DNA of 64,000 nucleotides. It comes from Kappaphycus alvarezii (Eukaryota > Rhodophyta > Florideophyceae > Gigartinales > Solieriaceae). The DNA lies in contig NADL03000069.1 in the NCBI GenBank assembly GCA_002205965.3, positions 124,001-188,000 of the forward strand. The letters run 5' to 3'. Both the position numbers and the translations under genes were made by a program. Below the pieces are notes generated by a model. The model worked only from the letters and a program-made list of their open reading frames with translations. It made no database searches and was not told the origin of the DNA. Shown here piece by piece: positions 1 to 12,640 of the stretch (positions are counted from its first letter, which is position 1; each line of letters opens with the position of its first letter).

Positions 1-884
1 TGCTTCGTCTCTAATGATGAAATGGGATACAAGCTCATTTGCCCTCAGAGTAGTACCCAAAGTTGAACGTCAGTCCGGACATATTATACTGCACTGTTAT
101 TTCTACAGAGGTAAATTCCCCAAGTCTATTGCTAAGCTTCAAGCAGACTGCGAAAAAGTGTCAACAATAGCTTCGTAGAGAACCTCATCAAATTGGTTAG
201 CTGAGCGGAAAATGTAATAATATCATCACTTGGTCGCACTACGCTCGGCCAAAAATGGATTCCATTTACATAGTGAATAGAAGCCGTTGAGCATGCCATT
301 TAAGCCAAGAATATGGTACCACATTTAGCCGCAAAGGAATTTCCGCACCATGTATTGTAAACAAAAATTCTCAAATATATCTGTGGATTCCAGAAAGCCC
401 CGAAGCATTGGCACAAATTGATCAACGGATCGAAAAGTTGATTGTATTTGATGCACTGAGCTCCACGGTTGCGTATGTTCAAGATGTTTGGAATAAGGTA
501 CGATTTATTTGCTTAAAATGTCGAGGACCCTTTATTGTTCGTACTGAGACATCTTATTGAGGAATTCATGAGTACTTTATAAGGAAGATTTGTCAAACTA
601 CTGACCTTAGAATTCCGAAAGTTTTCCTAGGTGTGAAACTGTAGCATTGCTCAAAAAGTAATTTTCCTCTCGAAATCTGCCTTTGCAGATAAAATGGTCT
701 GAAAAACAAAAAAAACTAAAAAACGTCAACCGGGATTAATACATCTGCCGTGTAACAGAAAAAAACTCGTGACTCTTGAAAAAGTGAGAACGATGAAGTA
801 ATTACCTTATTCTAAACGCTTTGGCTCTGTAATAAATCTTCTCAATAGGAGTAGGCCTTAATTAAGCACTGCAGACTCGATACA
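1..884. other. No clear gene; probable upstream part of a copia relic
   Basis: No long reading frame or recognisable domain is visible on either strand. Because a copia RNase H relic follows on the plus strand, this stretch may hold the decayed integrase and reverse transcriptase of that element. A faint plus-strand FLGVKL near 630 is the only hint of copia reverse transcriptase. The 60-residue minus-strand frame at 300-482 resembles nothing I know. Confidence 0.3.
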
Positions 885-1260
885 AGGAAAAGCCATGGCT
901 GATCCATCCACTTGGCATTACAATGCGGTAAAAAATGTTGTAAAGTACATACTCGAACCAAATAATTGGTCATTTTACTGAGAACGACAGGCGGCTCTCA
1001 CGTAAAGACTAAGGTGGAAGTCTGGTGCGATGCGGACTGGGAACAGGACAAAGAAAGGTGACGTTCGAGATTTGGCCTTATTTTTATGATCGATGATAGC
1101 CATATAATGTGGAGCTAAAAACTTCAAACATGCGTGATATTATCTTCTGCTGAATCAGAGTTTATTTCAGAGTTTATTTCTTTGTTGACATGTATCAAAT
1201 ATTAAACAAATATGTTAAATGTTCTGGAAGAGTTAGGACTTATAAAACCTGCCTCCCGTT
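885..1260 (+). pseudogene. Ty1/copia RNase H relic
   Basis: Conceptual plus-strand translation gives MADPSTWHYNAVKNVVKYIL at about 894-953, which fits the end of a copia reverse transcriptase. It is followed by DADWEQDKER, stop, RSRFGLIFM, then LSSAESEFISEF and a tail with EELGL. The DADW and SSAESE blocks are the usual copia RNase H landmarks (first catalytic aspartate and the S-x-E-x-E strand). Several in-frame stops and at least one frame change make it non-functional. A 12-bp tandem duplication lies inside the SSAESEF block at about 1154-1179. Family assignment rests on motif order and is fairly secure; the element's ends are not visible. Confidence 0.7.
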
Positions 1261-2808
1261 TATTCTAAAGACAGGCGTCGTTCTAATAGCCGGTCAGATG
1301 CGGATTTCAACCTGAAACGTGTCCGATATATGAAACGGGTAATTTACACGTTGTATGCATTCAGATCGTTTCCAAAACTATCAAATGAACTTCATATGAG
1401 CAGAGTAGAGCTAAACTGTTCAATAATATCCTAGCAAGATGCTTATTTAGAACAGACTTTAGACTGGACGAAAAAGCTGAACCAATGTCTCATAATTTTA
1501 AGGTCTGGGATTCAGTCTAGAGGGTGTCCGAAAAGAATGTGGTTTTGAAACGATTTATATGAAAGATAGCTGTAACATTTAGCTAACTATCACTCGAGAG
1601 CAAGGTCCTGGGCAAATTAGAGAGGTTGTAGATTTCTTCACAGTCGCGGTCCTTCGATATGACGACAGTCTAATAAACTTTAATTTTCTACACTGAACGA
1701 GTAAAGTGGTTGTCGCAAAAATGGAAACGATAATTTTTGGAATCCTCAAAGAACATTAAAAGCTTATTATCTCAAGAAAAAATGATATTTTTACTTAAAA
1801 CTAAAATTCCTACGCATGATTTTCGCCACGTATTGTATCATTTAAGGTTACTTCCACAAATAATCACCATATATAGACTTTTAGATTCGTTAAATCCGTT
1901 AATCGGATTTTTATGACCTTATTGAAACACAAAATTCGTTGTAAAAACTCATTCGTGGTCCCTCAAGAACAAGGCAGGAATTTTTACATCTCTTTACAGC
2001 CATCATGCATGTACTTTGCCATTCCCACCCCATTTCTAAATCTCGCAATTCTCTTCCCAACACTGTCTGCTTATTTCTGTCAGGATCACATTACTTAAAG
2101 GTATAATTACGTTTTCAAACGAGAAAGAGCCTGAAAGATTTCCTAGTTTGGCATCTGTTCGAGATAGAAACACAAGAGCATCAAGTTAGGGTTGTGGAAA
2201 GGAAGATTTTGAGTCCGTGGAGAGTTTCGAGGAGTGAGTGGTCCCTTATTCATTCTATGAAATAAACGAGGTAGAAACAAACAAGGAAGGGCTTGATGAT
2301 GAAAGAGAGGAAATTGAAGAGCCCAGGGGTGATGAAGGGGAAGTTAAAACGTGTCATTCGGGAAGGGAAGGAAACGAATTGTATGGCACATGCGGTACAA
2401 GCCATAAATCCTGGTGCAGGAACATTACTCGATCTATATTCCTTGCAAAAAGAGGTATCCATTTGAGAGGCACCTAGTAAAATCTACAGAGACTAAATGG
2501 GTTTTTGTGGCGTCTTGAGGTAAATGCTGTGGTAGGATATAGGGGATGAAAGTTGCTAGGAGTAAATTTCTTTCTTTTTGGAAAGTATCTTTTGTCGAGA
2601 TACCTGCTTACACGAGAGGTCTTTTCCAGCATTTCTGATGCTTTCAGTGATTTCATCATGATATCAGTGTGCAAAAAGTCTTAGTGAACTGCCTGAGCAG
2701 CTGCCTACAGGAGATGGAAGGCAACTTTGGATTTAACTTCGAACTAGAAAATCATCACCTTTTCAGCATATAAGCGAGGCGGAAGGGCTTTTCCATTCAC
2801 AAACGGAC
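1261..2808. other. AT-rich stretch without recognisable gene
   Basis: I see no domain or RNA gene. The one frame with a biased composition is plus 2238-2477 (79 residues), whose first half is rich in Glu and Asp (EEIEEPRGDEGEVKTC). It could be a fragment of a transposon protein linker but nothing confirms that. The minus frame covering the same bases is its shadow. Confidence 0.5.
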
Positions 2809-3251
2809 ATTAGAGTTTATACGACAGGATTACTCATATGAGGACTACTTTTAGCACTTCATTATCAGTACAATGTTTTACCTTAACGAATTTCTTCTCC
2901 CTCCACATTAGCTCATGATTATGGATCGACAATTAAAATAAACTTTTCGATATTGATGACTTTGGTTAAGGCTTGAGAAATTTACCCCCGCAAACTTCCG
3001 CGCTTTGCAAGAATGTGTGAAAACGACTTCATTTCGGAAGGAAATGTACATCGCATTATGGTGAGGGTTTCAGAAACGAAGGAAAATATACAGTAAGATT
3101 TAATGGACTGTAACGTAACAAAAAAAAATGGTCGCAGTAAACTTTTTCGAGCTTAAAAAATGTACCATTCCAAAATTTAACGTTAACTGTTCTCATATGA
3201 GAACAAAGTGTGCCTCATATGAGGACAGTACTATGACGGATAGAAACTAAA
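2809..3251 (-). mobile_element. MITE-like element M1 with palindromic subtermini
   Basis: About 443 bp, with no coding capacity. The ends are imperfect inverted repeats: ATTAGAGTTTATACGAC at the left and the complement of TTTAGTTTCTATCCGTC at the right. Just inside each end sits a CTCATATGAG palindrome (2833-2842 left; 3213-3224 right), plus an extra perfect 18-bp palindrome TGTTCTCATATGAGAACA at 3188-3205. The reverse complement of the whole interval aligns along its length with the element at 21,734-22,355, including the end repeats. That two-copy comparison defines the family. No transposase is present, so it would depend on one supplied elsewhere. Superfamily is unknown. Confidence 0.75.
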
Positions 3252-5577
3252 GCAGCTATTTTGTATTCACTTCCACTCCTTCTGCTTGCGTTACACCGTC
3301 TATTGAAGCTTTTTTCGCTTGCAATAGCTGACAATTCGGTTAGTTAGGGGTTTCTTTTCCTTTGAAGTAATTTTTACAACGCTATTCTCTACTACACAGT
3401 ACCGGAAATCTAATTAATAGGAAGCATTGTATGGACTGCTTTTTCTATTTAACCTTAGTGAATAATTTCACTACATTTAACCTTCAAATGGGTATCCTCT
3501 CTGGGTTAGGCGCAAAATTCGAAGAACAGATGATATCAATCCTTTATGGAGACCATCATCAGAGGAAGGCTCATACCTTTTTCAAGTTCAATTATTAAAG
3601 GTAAGTATCTGGATTCATGCGCAGTTCTTAGTAATTTGGCAGTCAAAGTGGCGGTGAGGGCGATAGAAACGTACGGAAAGGCAGATTGAGCTTGGATTTA
3701 AAAGCACTCTGCAGTAAATTTCTTGTACAATGCGTCATGCCTGATAGTATGCCTTAAATCTCCCCCTTAGGGACGTTTTAATTCCAATACCTGCGTCAAA
3801 ATGCTGTTTTGGGGGGAGATTAGTTTCCTGAAAAGTTTTAGAATAAATACCACATCATTTGAATGAGTAAAAATTCTGAACCTTTTTCCAAAGGGGAGTG
3901 ACAAATGTATTTTATGCATTGCCTCAAGTAAATAATGTGTTGTACAATACAGCCGTTGAAACTTTTATCGTTTCACCAAGAGAGAGTCTAGTAAATATGA
4001 CTATATCTGATGTTTCAGTTACTTTCATATTGGATTTATTACAGTGTTTACTTATGTTTCTATCGATGATTACGATTAGTTTTGGGTATGAAATACTGGT
4101 ACAATAGCAAATTACTTTTTGGAACTCCCGTGCAATAGATAATTCTTCTATTCAATACGGAATATCTTACTCTGCTTTTCCATTCTGCCAAAAAGGCAAA
4201 AATGAAATTTAATTCATTTCTCCATCATACAGTAGGCTAATAGAAGAGCAAGAAAACCCTAAAAGTAAATTAATTTTTGTATATTTAAGTATTGGTTGCC
4301 GTTTTTTGTTCTTTAGTTACATGTCTTCTATTTGAAGTTGAACTTATTATGGCTTCAAACCCTTCTTTCTAAAAAAGTTTAAATTCTATTGGTATTAGAA
4401 TCAAGTTCTTACTGAAATATTGAAGCGCTATCAGCGCCTCCCGCAAATTCTCATGCACATGTTCACCACCATCGAAGAAGTTAAATAGATATTAGCCAGG
4501 TTACCTCTTACAGTACAAGGGCCCTGCCATTCCTACCAGTTTTTTCTCTTGAAAGTTCTGCAGCGCTTACTAGAATTTACCGATGCTTCACTGGAAACTG
4601 AGTTTTAGCAATATTGAAAAAAATTCTTCTGGATTTTGAAATAGGATTCAGCTACCATGGGACGATTCCTCTTGCCGCTGTGGGAAAAAATAAAGTTTAT
4701 TTAATTGTTAAAGGTAAGCTGTTTGATACTAAGTCCACCTGTGTGGTAGTGTTACCTCAAACTTTTGAGTATTCCAATCAGCTACTCTCGCTACTCAATC
4801 AATAGCAGGTTAAATACGTACCGTTGCATTTGAGTGTGACTACCGCCTCCGCAGTTCTGCTTCTGCTAACCTTGGGATGCGCTCCCTCTTGGAATGCGTA
4901 TAAATGCTCTTTTTACAAATATAAATATGGATTTATTATTTTGATATATCTATAATTAAATTCTCGGTCCGATGGGACAAGTGAATTAGGCCAAGGCGTT
5001 AGTGAAGCTGTACTGTAAGGCTTCTTTCAATTTTACTCAGAAGTCGACACTACTTAGAATAATGCAACATATAATAGTGCTCCTAGCTTTAAACGTTTAT
5101 TTATTTCAAACGTCATAATTAATCGACCACGCATAATATTACCACATGAACTCGGTCACATTATCAAGTTACATCTCTACGCAAGATTTATACACAATTT
5201 GTAGTGAGATCGATTGCACGCCATGCTTCTGGTAAAGTGGCTCTTAAAAAATAAGAAGAATTTAGGAAGCGTCTGGTGGGGCTCTCATATTGTATGTATC
5301 TATACAAAAGATACATAGCACTCGTAAGTAGGGGTTGTATTAGGTGGCTGAATTCCTGATCTGACACTTCTAGCCGGGCGGACTTGAAAGAAGTTTGAAG
5401 GAGTAAAGGGACAATACAAAAACAGTTCTGCATCTCTGTGACATGTGAAGAGATCATGAGGTAAACAACGACAGTGATATTTTCCGAAAACTGAAAAGAG
5501 TTTTTTACAAGAATTGTAAAATCTGTTTTAATTGTTTCCGACTTGGTTCAGTATCATCTACCTGTTGGTAGAATAAA
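3252..5577. other. AT-rich stretch, nothing recognisable
   Basis: Only short frames occur (for example plus 3898-4107 and 4614-4805, minus 5188-5457) and none resembles a known protein or a repeat elsewhere in the window. I see no RNA gene or promoter that I would defend. Confidence 0.5.
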
Positions 5578-5874
5578 ATGTCGTTAGCACCTGTAGGAAT
5601 CTTTCATAAAAGTGGTTATCACGAAAATAAAAGTTGGAATATCTGGAATGAAGTTGGAACGAAACGAAAGACAAAAAAGAATAGATATGAGTCGGGTGAC
5701 AGCTGGAAAATAATTCATGGAATATTTATTCCAAGTAGCCAGAGTCCAAATGGATGCTACTCTAGTCGCGGCAATACTAAGATATTACGTAGCTTGCTCA
5801 GATTGAATACTATTTCATATCATCACAGAGATGATATTTTTAGCGATTGTTTTTCACAAGAATCTGGAAATTGA
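5578..5874 (+). CDS. Unrecognised 98-residue ORF
   Basis: An ATG-initiated frame of 98 codons (starts MSLAPVGIFHKSGYHENKSW). It is hydrophilic, rich in Ser, Asn and Lys, and has no signal peptide, membrane segment or motif I recognise. It ends less than 100 bp before a minus-strand LTR-type repeat, so it may be a leftover of transposon interior. Given the length of AT-rich sequence scanned, a frame this long can also arise by chance. Low confidence that it is a gene. Confidence 0.15.
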   Translation: MSLAPVGIFHKSGYHENKSWNIWNEVGTKRKTKKNRYESGDSWKIIHGIFIPSSQSPNGCYSSRGNTKILRSLLRLNTISYHHRDDIFSDCFSQESGN

Positions 5875-5949
5875 TAATTTATGCGCTTTAGAGACCCTTA
5901 CTATGGGGAATGGTACGAAAAATTTACTGAGAATTAAATTCTCAGAACC

Positions 5950-6180
5950 AACTACCCTATAACGGATGTGTTGCAAGCGACAAGAGTGCTACCGAAATAT
6001 AGTCGTGGGAACGATAAGAGGTAAATAAGGCCGGGACTCAAGAGACCGAGGTGTCTAAAGAAGGGGCACGGTCTACCAAATACGCTCAGTGACTAACATA
6101 AAGTAAATGCTTCCTAGGTTAGACGTTGAGTTTCAGTTTCGACGATTTGGGACTGTAGTTAACGTTTTCTCCAACCATGC
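5950..6180 (-). repeat. LTR-A copy, minus strand
   Basis: Reverse complement aligns with the plus-strand repeat at 28,640-28,880: shared blocks are AGTCCCAAATCGTCGAA (with small changes), GAAGCATTTACTTTATG, TAGTCACTGAGCG, GGTAGACC, and CGGTAGCACTCTTGTCGCTT followed by GCAACACATCC. Weaker similarity between about 6290-6510 and 42,390-42,590 (both on the far side of minus-strand LTR-A copies) suggests that the repeat continues further. Likely a solo or orphan LTR of a gypsy family. Confidence 0.65.
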
Positions 6181-9100
6181 TCGCTTTTCCCAAGAAATAG
6201 AATATTACTAGACTTATTTTGACTTTTTGACAAATCCTAATGCCTTAGTAGAAAATAATTAATTCTTTTAAAGGTGTTTAATTGAATTAGGTGGACTTAT
6301 ATGACCACAAGGAAGACAATACCAAGGTAAATGTCCAGGCGTCTCCTTTGGGGCTCCTTATCAGAGACCTGTAATTGAATTGAAACTTATCGAATATCTT
6401 AAATCTGGCACCTTCGAGAACGCAATCGTCTACTGTCTTATATTATTGCCAACCCGTCACAAAAAATCGTTTCATGAAGTTTCTATGATGCCGTAATGAA
6501 AATCATGCATATTCAAATGCAGTATCCAAATAAGTCTTCTTTCTGATATTTTCTGCTGTTAAATTTTAATACATATTAGGCCACTCAATATTTTCACTAT
6601 AATTGATCTTAAATTCGCGCAGAGCATTGAATCATAACTTTAAATATGGATAAGACTAAAATATTTTTATACTTTTAGGCTACCTAACCAGATTTTACAG
6701 AAATACATTTTGTTACCATTTTAAAAAGAGATACCACGGTAACTTCATCGAAGGTTTCTTAATTCAAAATATTCTTGATTTTCACTCAAACGAGAGACCA
6801 GAACGGTTTGACGATTAAACTTCTATCGCTTCATTTCTTCTAAAGTTATTTTTCCATTAAAGGCCAATTAATTATTTATAACTTGGCCTCTATTGGGAAG
6901 ATCCAGTACATACTTCTTTTCGGAATTCGGACTGATTGATTATAATTTTTCCTGCTTTCGATTCTTGTTTTTAATACTTTCCTATTTAGTCCATTTATTT
7001 AATTAAAATATCCAAACGCTGTCCTTTATATATATAACTACAAAATTTGTAGTTTCATTTATATATAGTTTTGAATTCCTAGAGAATGTTCTCTACATCC
7101 ATACTCCATTTCGGATGGAAATTTATGGTAACATTTTACAAACTAATACTGGTGAGAGATGGTTTGAAGGTATACTTCCTGTTCTTGGGGTTTAAAAAAA
7201 ACGTGGGCCAGAAAAAGTGCCTACTAAAGTTTACTACTGAATGAAAGGTAGATCAAAGTTAAAAGAGAAGCATAGACGAATAGAAAGGTTTATCATAGTC
7301 TAATGAAGCTTACTTCTTTTAAATATTTACTAACTGGACGATAAATAGAACAACATTGCCAGTATTTTTGACGAGATTTGGCATGTACAGCAGCTCTGAG
7401 CAGTAGATCATTGACGTAAAAATTGGAATACGTCAAGTTTATGCATACTATTCTTTTTCTTGTTAGATCATTTTCATACACATCAAACGCCAAAGATACG
7501 CGATGGTAGAGATGTATTTCTCAACAATTCAGAAACAATATAACGAAGTTACTGAACGACAGTGACAGAGAAATATATACAATTTAGACCTCGGAAAACT
7601 TTTTCTGCAAATCAGTAAAGGTCCACATATATTTTCATATCGGACCGACGTTTATCACTTACAGAACATACTCTAAAGTAGACGGCAATATTTACTTACT
7701 TTAGAATGAAATTCTATTCAAAATATGCTCTTTTTGACCAAGCCTAGATTCGGGCATTTATTTAAGGATTATCTGTAACTGGTGAATATATATCAGAGCA
7801 TCAGTACTATTCTTGAAAAGAAAAAAATAGAGAGATGGACCTATACGAGAATTCGGATCAGAATCTGAGAAAGCGTTTTAATAATATTTAATAAAACAGA
7901 GAGAATATACCGCAGATCTCTGAGTCAGGAATATGTGGACAAAAATTTTATGCAGTTGTCGAAGACTCAAAGTTTCATGCCTGGAAAAATCGTTTGAAGC
8001 TGTAGAACTTTCAATGATGGTCAAAATCTCATTCTATTTCTTTTACAGCCATTTTTCTTTCCTATACTTTCAAAAGATTAAAACAAGATATTTTATGTAC
8101 ACCAAAACCTACCAAAGTCTGAGTTAGTGACAAACTAAAGTCGAATTGTTCTTTAGTTGATCTCAGAACCGATTAATAATTGAAACAGATTTCCTCCATT
8201 ATAAAATGGTCTAAACATTTCACTTGTAATAGATGAGCCGCCGTCGTCTGCGGGCAGATAACTTCTATCCTGACAATGTTTCAAAAAATCAAGAAATCAG
8301 CATGAAATCAGTACAGACTTATACTCTAAAAATATTGAACGTTTTTGTAGCCACATTTTTACCCACGTGCACGTGGTACACGTTCGCAGACATTGATATA
8401 ATTTAGCAATCATGTGCAAATATTTAGCAAAATAGAGCCATACTTCCCATATATCCTGAAATTTCTAGGCTTTATTGAAATTTTTGTAATAGAACCGAGC
8501 TCTTGAGCGAGAAAAAATCCTCGGGCTATGTTACGCTGTAAAGAAGAGAGTTACTTTTACTTGTGTTACTATATGAAGATATTGCTGATGCCTAAACACA
8601 TGTAAAAAGAAACCATTCAAGCTAAAATAAATAAATAAATACATGGTGCCGCCCTTGGACCTATCATCAGTTCAAGGCAAAATTTATGTATCTATTACCG
8701 ATCCGTTCGTCTCTTTGAATCAATTTGGGTGATGAAACACTTTTTAACGGAAAGTAAACGCAGTAGCAGCGATTCCGTGACGTAGAAAGAATATTGTCGG
8801 AGCTCGCCTCAAATTTTCGTGCAAAATATTTGATAATGATTCCTACTTCGTATCACTATTTTCAATACTTACGTAGACTTCTAGGACATCTCTGCCCGAA
8901 ATAATGTTCATGAATTTGCATTTTAACAAAAGCTATGAGTTATCAGCTAGGACAGGAAAATCCTGGAATCAAAATTTATTCAAAACGGAAGACTAATAAT
9001 TTTCTTCGAGATATGCTTATCTGTATGAGAAGTCAGTTACCTATCTTCAGTTTTATGAACCCTTTATGAGGGCTTTTTTGTTTCGAACATAATAATTGCT

Positions 9101-12100
9101 TTGACCAGGTGAAGAAAGATACTAAATATAGTCTATTAGCAAGAATGATTCAGAATTCGAATAGTGCAATACAAAAGTCCTCATGACGCGCTTTCACTTT
9201 TTGTAGCGCTTGTAGCTGATATCTCCTTCAAGTTAATCGAAGCTATCTGGACTAGACTCCTTTTTCAAATTTGCCTTTTTGGACAAGCAGGGACCCGCGA
9301 CATCATTTTGAAACGTAAGCGTCATAGTGAACACTTGAAATAGAATTTCAGTACGCAGAATGAACTAACTTTCGAATTAACCTACGTACTCTGGCAGAAT
9401 ACACTAAATTTCGAATTATTTACGTCCCTTAATCCTCTAAAACCTTTAAGATCTGCATATGTACATATAGATTCGAAAGAGTTGGCAATAAGTGTTTCTC
9501 CAGGAATCAAACTCAACAAAAGGGCGATCAAATTCTATGCAGGTATCCAGCGATATAATTTATTTAGAAGTATTAGTTAAGCGATGGAGTATAATCTTCT
9601 CATGAGGAGAGACGTAGTCTTTATATCGCTAACATTTCATGTGAACGAAAACATGATTTACTTGTATCCCATAGGGACAAACATAGCACGGGTATAGACG
9701 CATTAATACCTAGGAAAAAATGAAATGCTTCACTAGTATTTTAACAATGTGACTCACTCGAAGAGTAAATGAGTTTAGAGAAGAGGAGTGTGACATACAA
9801 AATCATCGTTTCGCGGAGCAAAATAAAAGAAAAACAAATGATAAAGAAGTGCGTTTAAAATAGGTTACGTAAACGTACAAGCGAAGAACTACTACTTACT
9901 ACGAGCAAAATATTATAAACTGAGTACACTAAAAAACATAAACATGTTTTGAAAGCTCAGCATAAGAATTCCATGTATGTTCCGTAGGCTAAATATATCG
10001 CGAACTTGTATAGATGTAGTTCTAAGTACAGAAATTCTAAAATAGTTTCAGAAATTCTACTGCTGAAGATATCGAAAAAAGATGCGCGTTGCAGCATAAA
10101 AAATTATAGAATAAGGCCAGAAACTGCCTTGCGTAGTGAAATTTCCTTCCGTTATTTTTATTATTTTTTCACAGAAATACGCAGATATACTGTCACCTCT
10201 TCAGATTGTAACATCAACATGTGGAGTTGTTAAGTAAAGCGTTATAATTTAGAGATATTTCGTTGAACCAAACAAAATATTCGTTTGGGTCGCTGTAATG
10301 TCAGTAAAGGACTTTCTGAAACATTTACATTATCATGCATTTGGCGCGGTACTATGTCACATATATAATGAGGATAAGAAACACGAAGTATGCTTCTCAA
10401 ATCAAAAAATGGTTTAAAAAAAGAGCAGGCCCGCGAGTTGGTTGAAGGGAGGCCTTGAGAAAGAAGTAGTTCTTCTAAAATACACGATAAAAGACAAAGT
10501 GGGGACATTTGAACTAGAAAATCTCTTTGAATTCTCTGATCTCCTAATAAAATGCTTTGCGTTATATATGTCGGATAGACAATACATTTGTGCTGAATTG
10601 GGTTATTTACAAAATAATTCCGCGAGGTGAAAGCTTCCTTATATTTTATGAGTATTATTCAGAATAGTTTAAGTGTATACTTGGGCATAATTATGACTAG
10701 AGACATTGTAATCATTAGAAGCTCTTAACATTTTACTTCAGGTACATGGAACTTGAAATGCTTCCAGAAAACTGGGGTCGTGCTCCTTATGCGCCAAATT
10801 GCCTTCCTTCTCAGTTCCTCTGCATAAAATCCGTTTTCTTTTATTCGACTATATTTCCATTCTTCGTAAAATTTTTCTTTTTATATATGTATAGTTTCAT
10901 ATTTTCCAGTTATTTGTTTGCTATTCTCTGTTTATTATAACTCCTCGGATTCTAAGTATCTTTATTCATAAATGATCGTTTTACATAATGTTTCCAATAG
11001 TTTCCATTCCAAAAACAATTATTGATCTTTCGATTCAGTAGATGTATAAATTGAAAATTCCTAGTGCTACTTAAATCTATTGGGTCCTGGAAACGGTATG
11101 TTTGGTCTTTCAAAACCACTTTGACAGTTTACAGCTCTATAATGCCAATATACTCGTAATTGGCTCTTCCCGTTCGATTTTCAAATCTTCCCCTTCTCTT
11201 TTCCTCAATTTCTCTCATTTATTTCCCCCTTTTCTAGCTGAGAGCTAGTCTATTCATATTTCTTACAAGAAAATTACTGAAGAAACTTTTCTTTCTACAT
11301 CCCATAAAGACCGAAGAAAAAAAGGGACAGCTGAGACCAGGAAATTAGTATGCTGACCCGTTGAAAAACGTTAACCACAGTGGTTAACATATTCAACAGA
11401 TCCGCGGGAGTGACCCGGGGAAAGGGTGACTCGGTAAATAATCTGATATGTATAGGAAGAATAGAATAGCTTAAAAGAGTACGTTTCTTAAGGGCTTGAG
11501 GGTGACCTTTATTAAACAGGACATAAATGAATGAAATGAATGGAATATAAGGTGCTGGTTATGTATCCAGTTGGAGGGATAAAAGATGAACCGTTTTGTT
11601 GCAGGAAGAGAAGCACAATAAGCATCCATTACGACTATGTGCCGGAATAAAATAGGTACTTACAAGTGTCCAAAAGATGTTCTATGTTCTGATAAAGAGA
11701 ATATTTGTTTTAAGGAATAGATTTTAGCTTCTGTCACGTGTCCTTTGTCTATGTATAACCTTCCACATAAATTCTCGTCCTGAATGTTCTTTTGCTTTAG
11801 TACTTTAATGACAGAAGTACGAAGAAACAGAGAGTTTGCTGCGCAGAAGAAAAAAAAGTATAGAGAGAAGTGGAAGGGAAAACAATACCAGGTCGTAGAG
11901 AAAGTATCTGCATTTCTTCGGTTGACAAGCATCAAAGCGCAGGGTAAACGGCACGTTTTCTCACTAGTATAACTTTGTTTCTTTCAATGGCGTCGGCCTT
12001 CTTTTCAGAACATGACTCCTTCGAAAGTTTTGGGAAACAGGCAATTGTCATTAATTGTTCCAGGAAATACTTTTTTGTCCCGACCACCTCATTTGGTTCA

Positions 12101-12399
12101 ATTTGTTCATTTATAATCCTCATCATATCTACTCTTGTGAAATTTTTCCCACTAACAGGTATTAATACTCAGACTGTAAAATAATCCATATAGAGCGCAA
12201 AACATCAGAGAGATGTCGGAAAAAGATACTTGTAAAGTAATAAAATACAGGCATCAACATTAAAGGCACTATCATATAATAGATTAGGTTCATGCGGCGC
12301 ACAGAAACACAGAAAAATATTTACTATAAAAAAGCGAATGACTTACTTATTGCTCTCGTGTTCTCCCACATATATAATATAAATATACTTATAATTCTA
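6181..12399. other. Long AT-rich region without recognisable genes
   Basis: Frames are all short (60-91 codons) and unlike known proteins. Minor structure: a 9+1+9 bp inverted repeat AACTACAAA-A-TTTGTAGTT at 7036-7054; a perfect 14-bp palindrome CCACGTGCACGTGG at 8363-8376 containing two overlapping CACGTG boxes; an inverted repeat at 11,360-11,397. Overlapping frames at 11,660-12,184 on both strands look like chance. Apart from the 6290-6510 similarity noted for the neighbouring repeat, I see nothing transposon-like here, though old relics could be beyond recognition. Confidence 0.5.
11360..11397. repeat. Inverted repeat (hairpin-forming)
   Basis: GTTAACCAC at 11,370-11,378 and GTGGTTAAC at 11,380-11,388 form a perfect 9-bp stem with a single base between them. 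A second short pair, GTTGA (11,360) and TCAAC (11,393), flanks it. No gene context gives it a role. Confidence 0.6.
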
Positions 12400-12640
12400 G
12401 TGACTACGTACCGTATAATGTTGTAAAGTCGGTCCACAGGTGGGGTTGCGGAAGGTTCTCTCAGTGGACGTTCAACCTCATGCTGCGGTACTGCACCGCC
12501 CAAAACGCTCTCCCAGTGCAGAGCTTCGGTCTTTTTTGGTTTTAGTGGCCTTCTGGAGACCCTCTTTAGGTCATTATTCGATGTTTCTTCAATACATTCT
12601 GCTTTCACATTATATACGGGCAGAATATATAGAAATCCAA
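12400..12640. other. GC-richer patch in AT-rich DNA
   Basis: About 200 bp of clearly higher GC with overlapping open frames on both strands (minus 12,324-12,608, 94 codons with RRPLKPKKTEALHWESVLGG; plus 12,440-12,643). The composition suggests a fragment of coding or transposon sequence, but I recognise no domain. A small exon is also possible. Confidence 0.3.

Noticed and set aside
8363..8376. G-box promoter from the CACGTG palindrome
   Set aside because: No gene is visible within several kb on either side.
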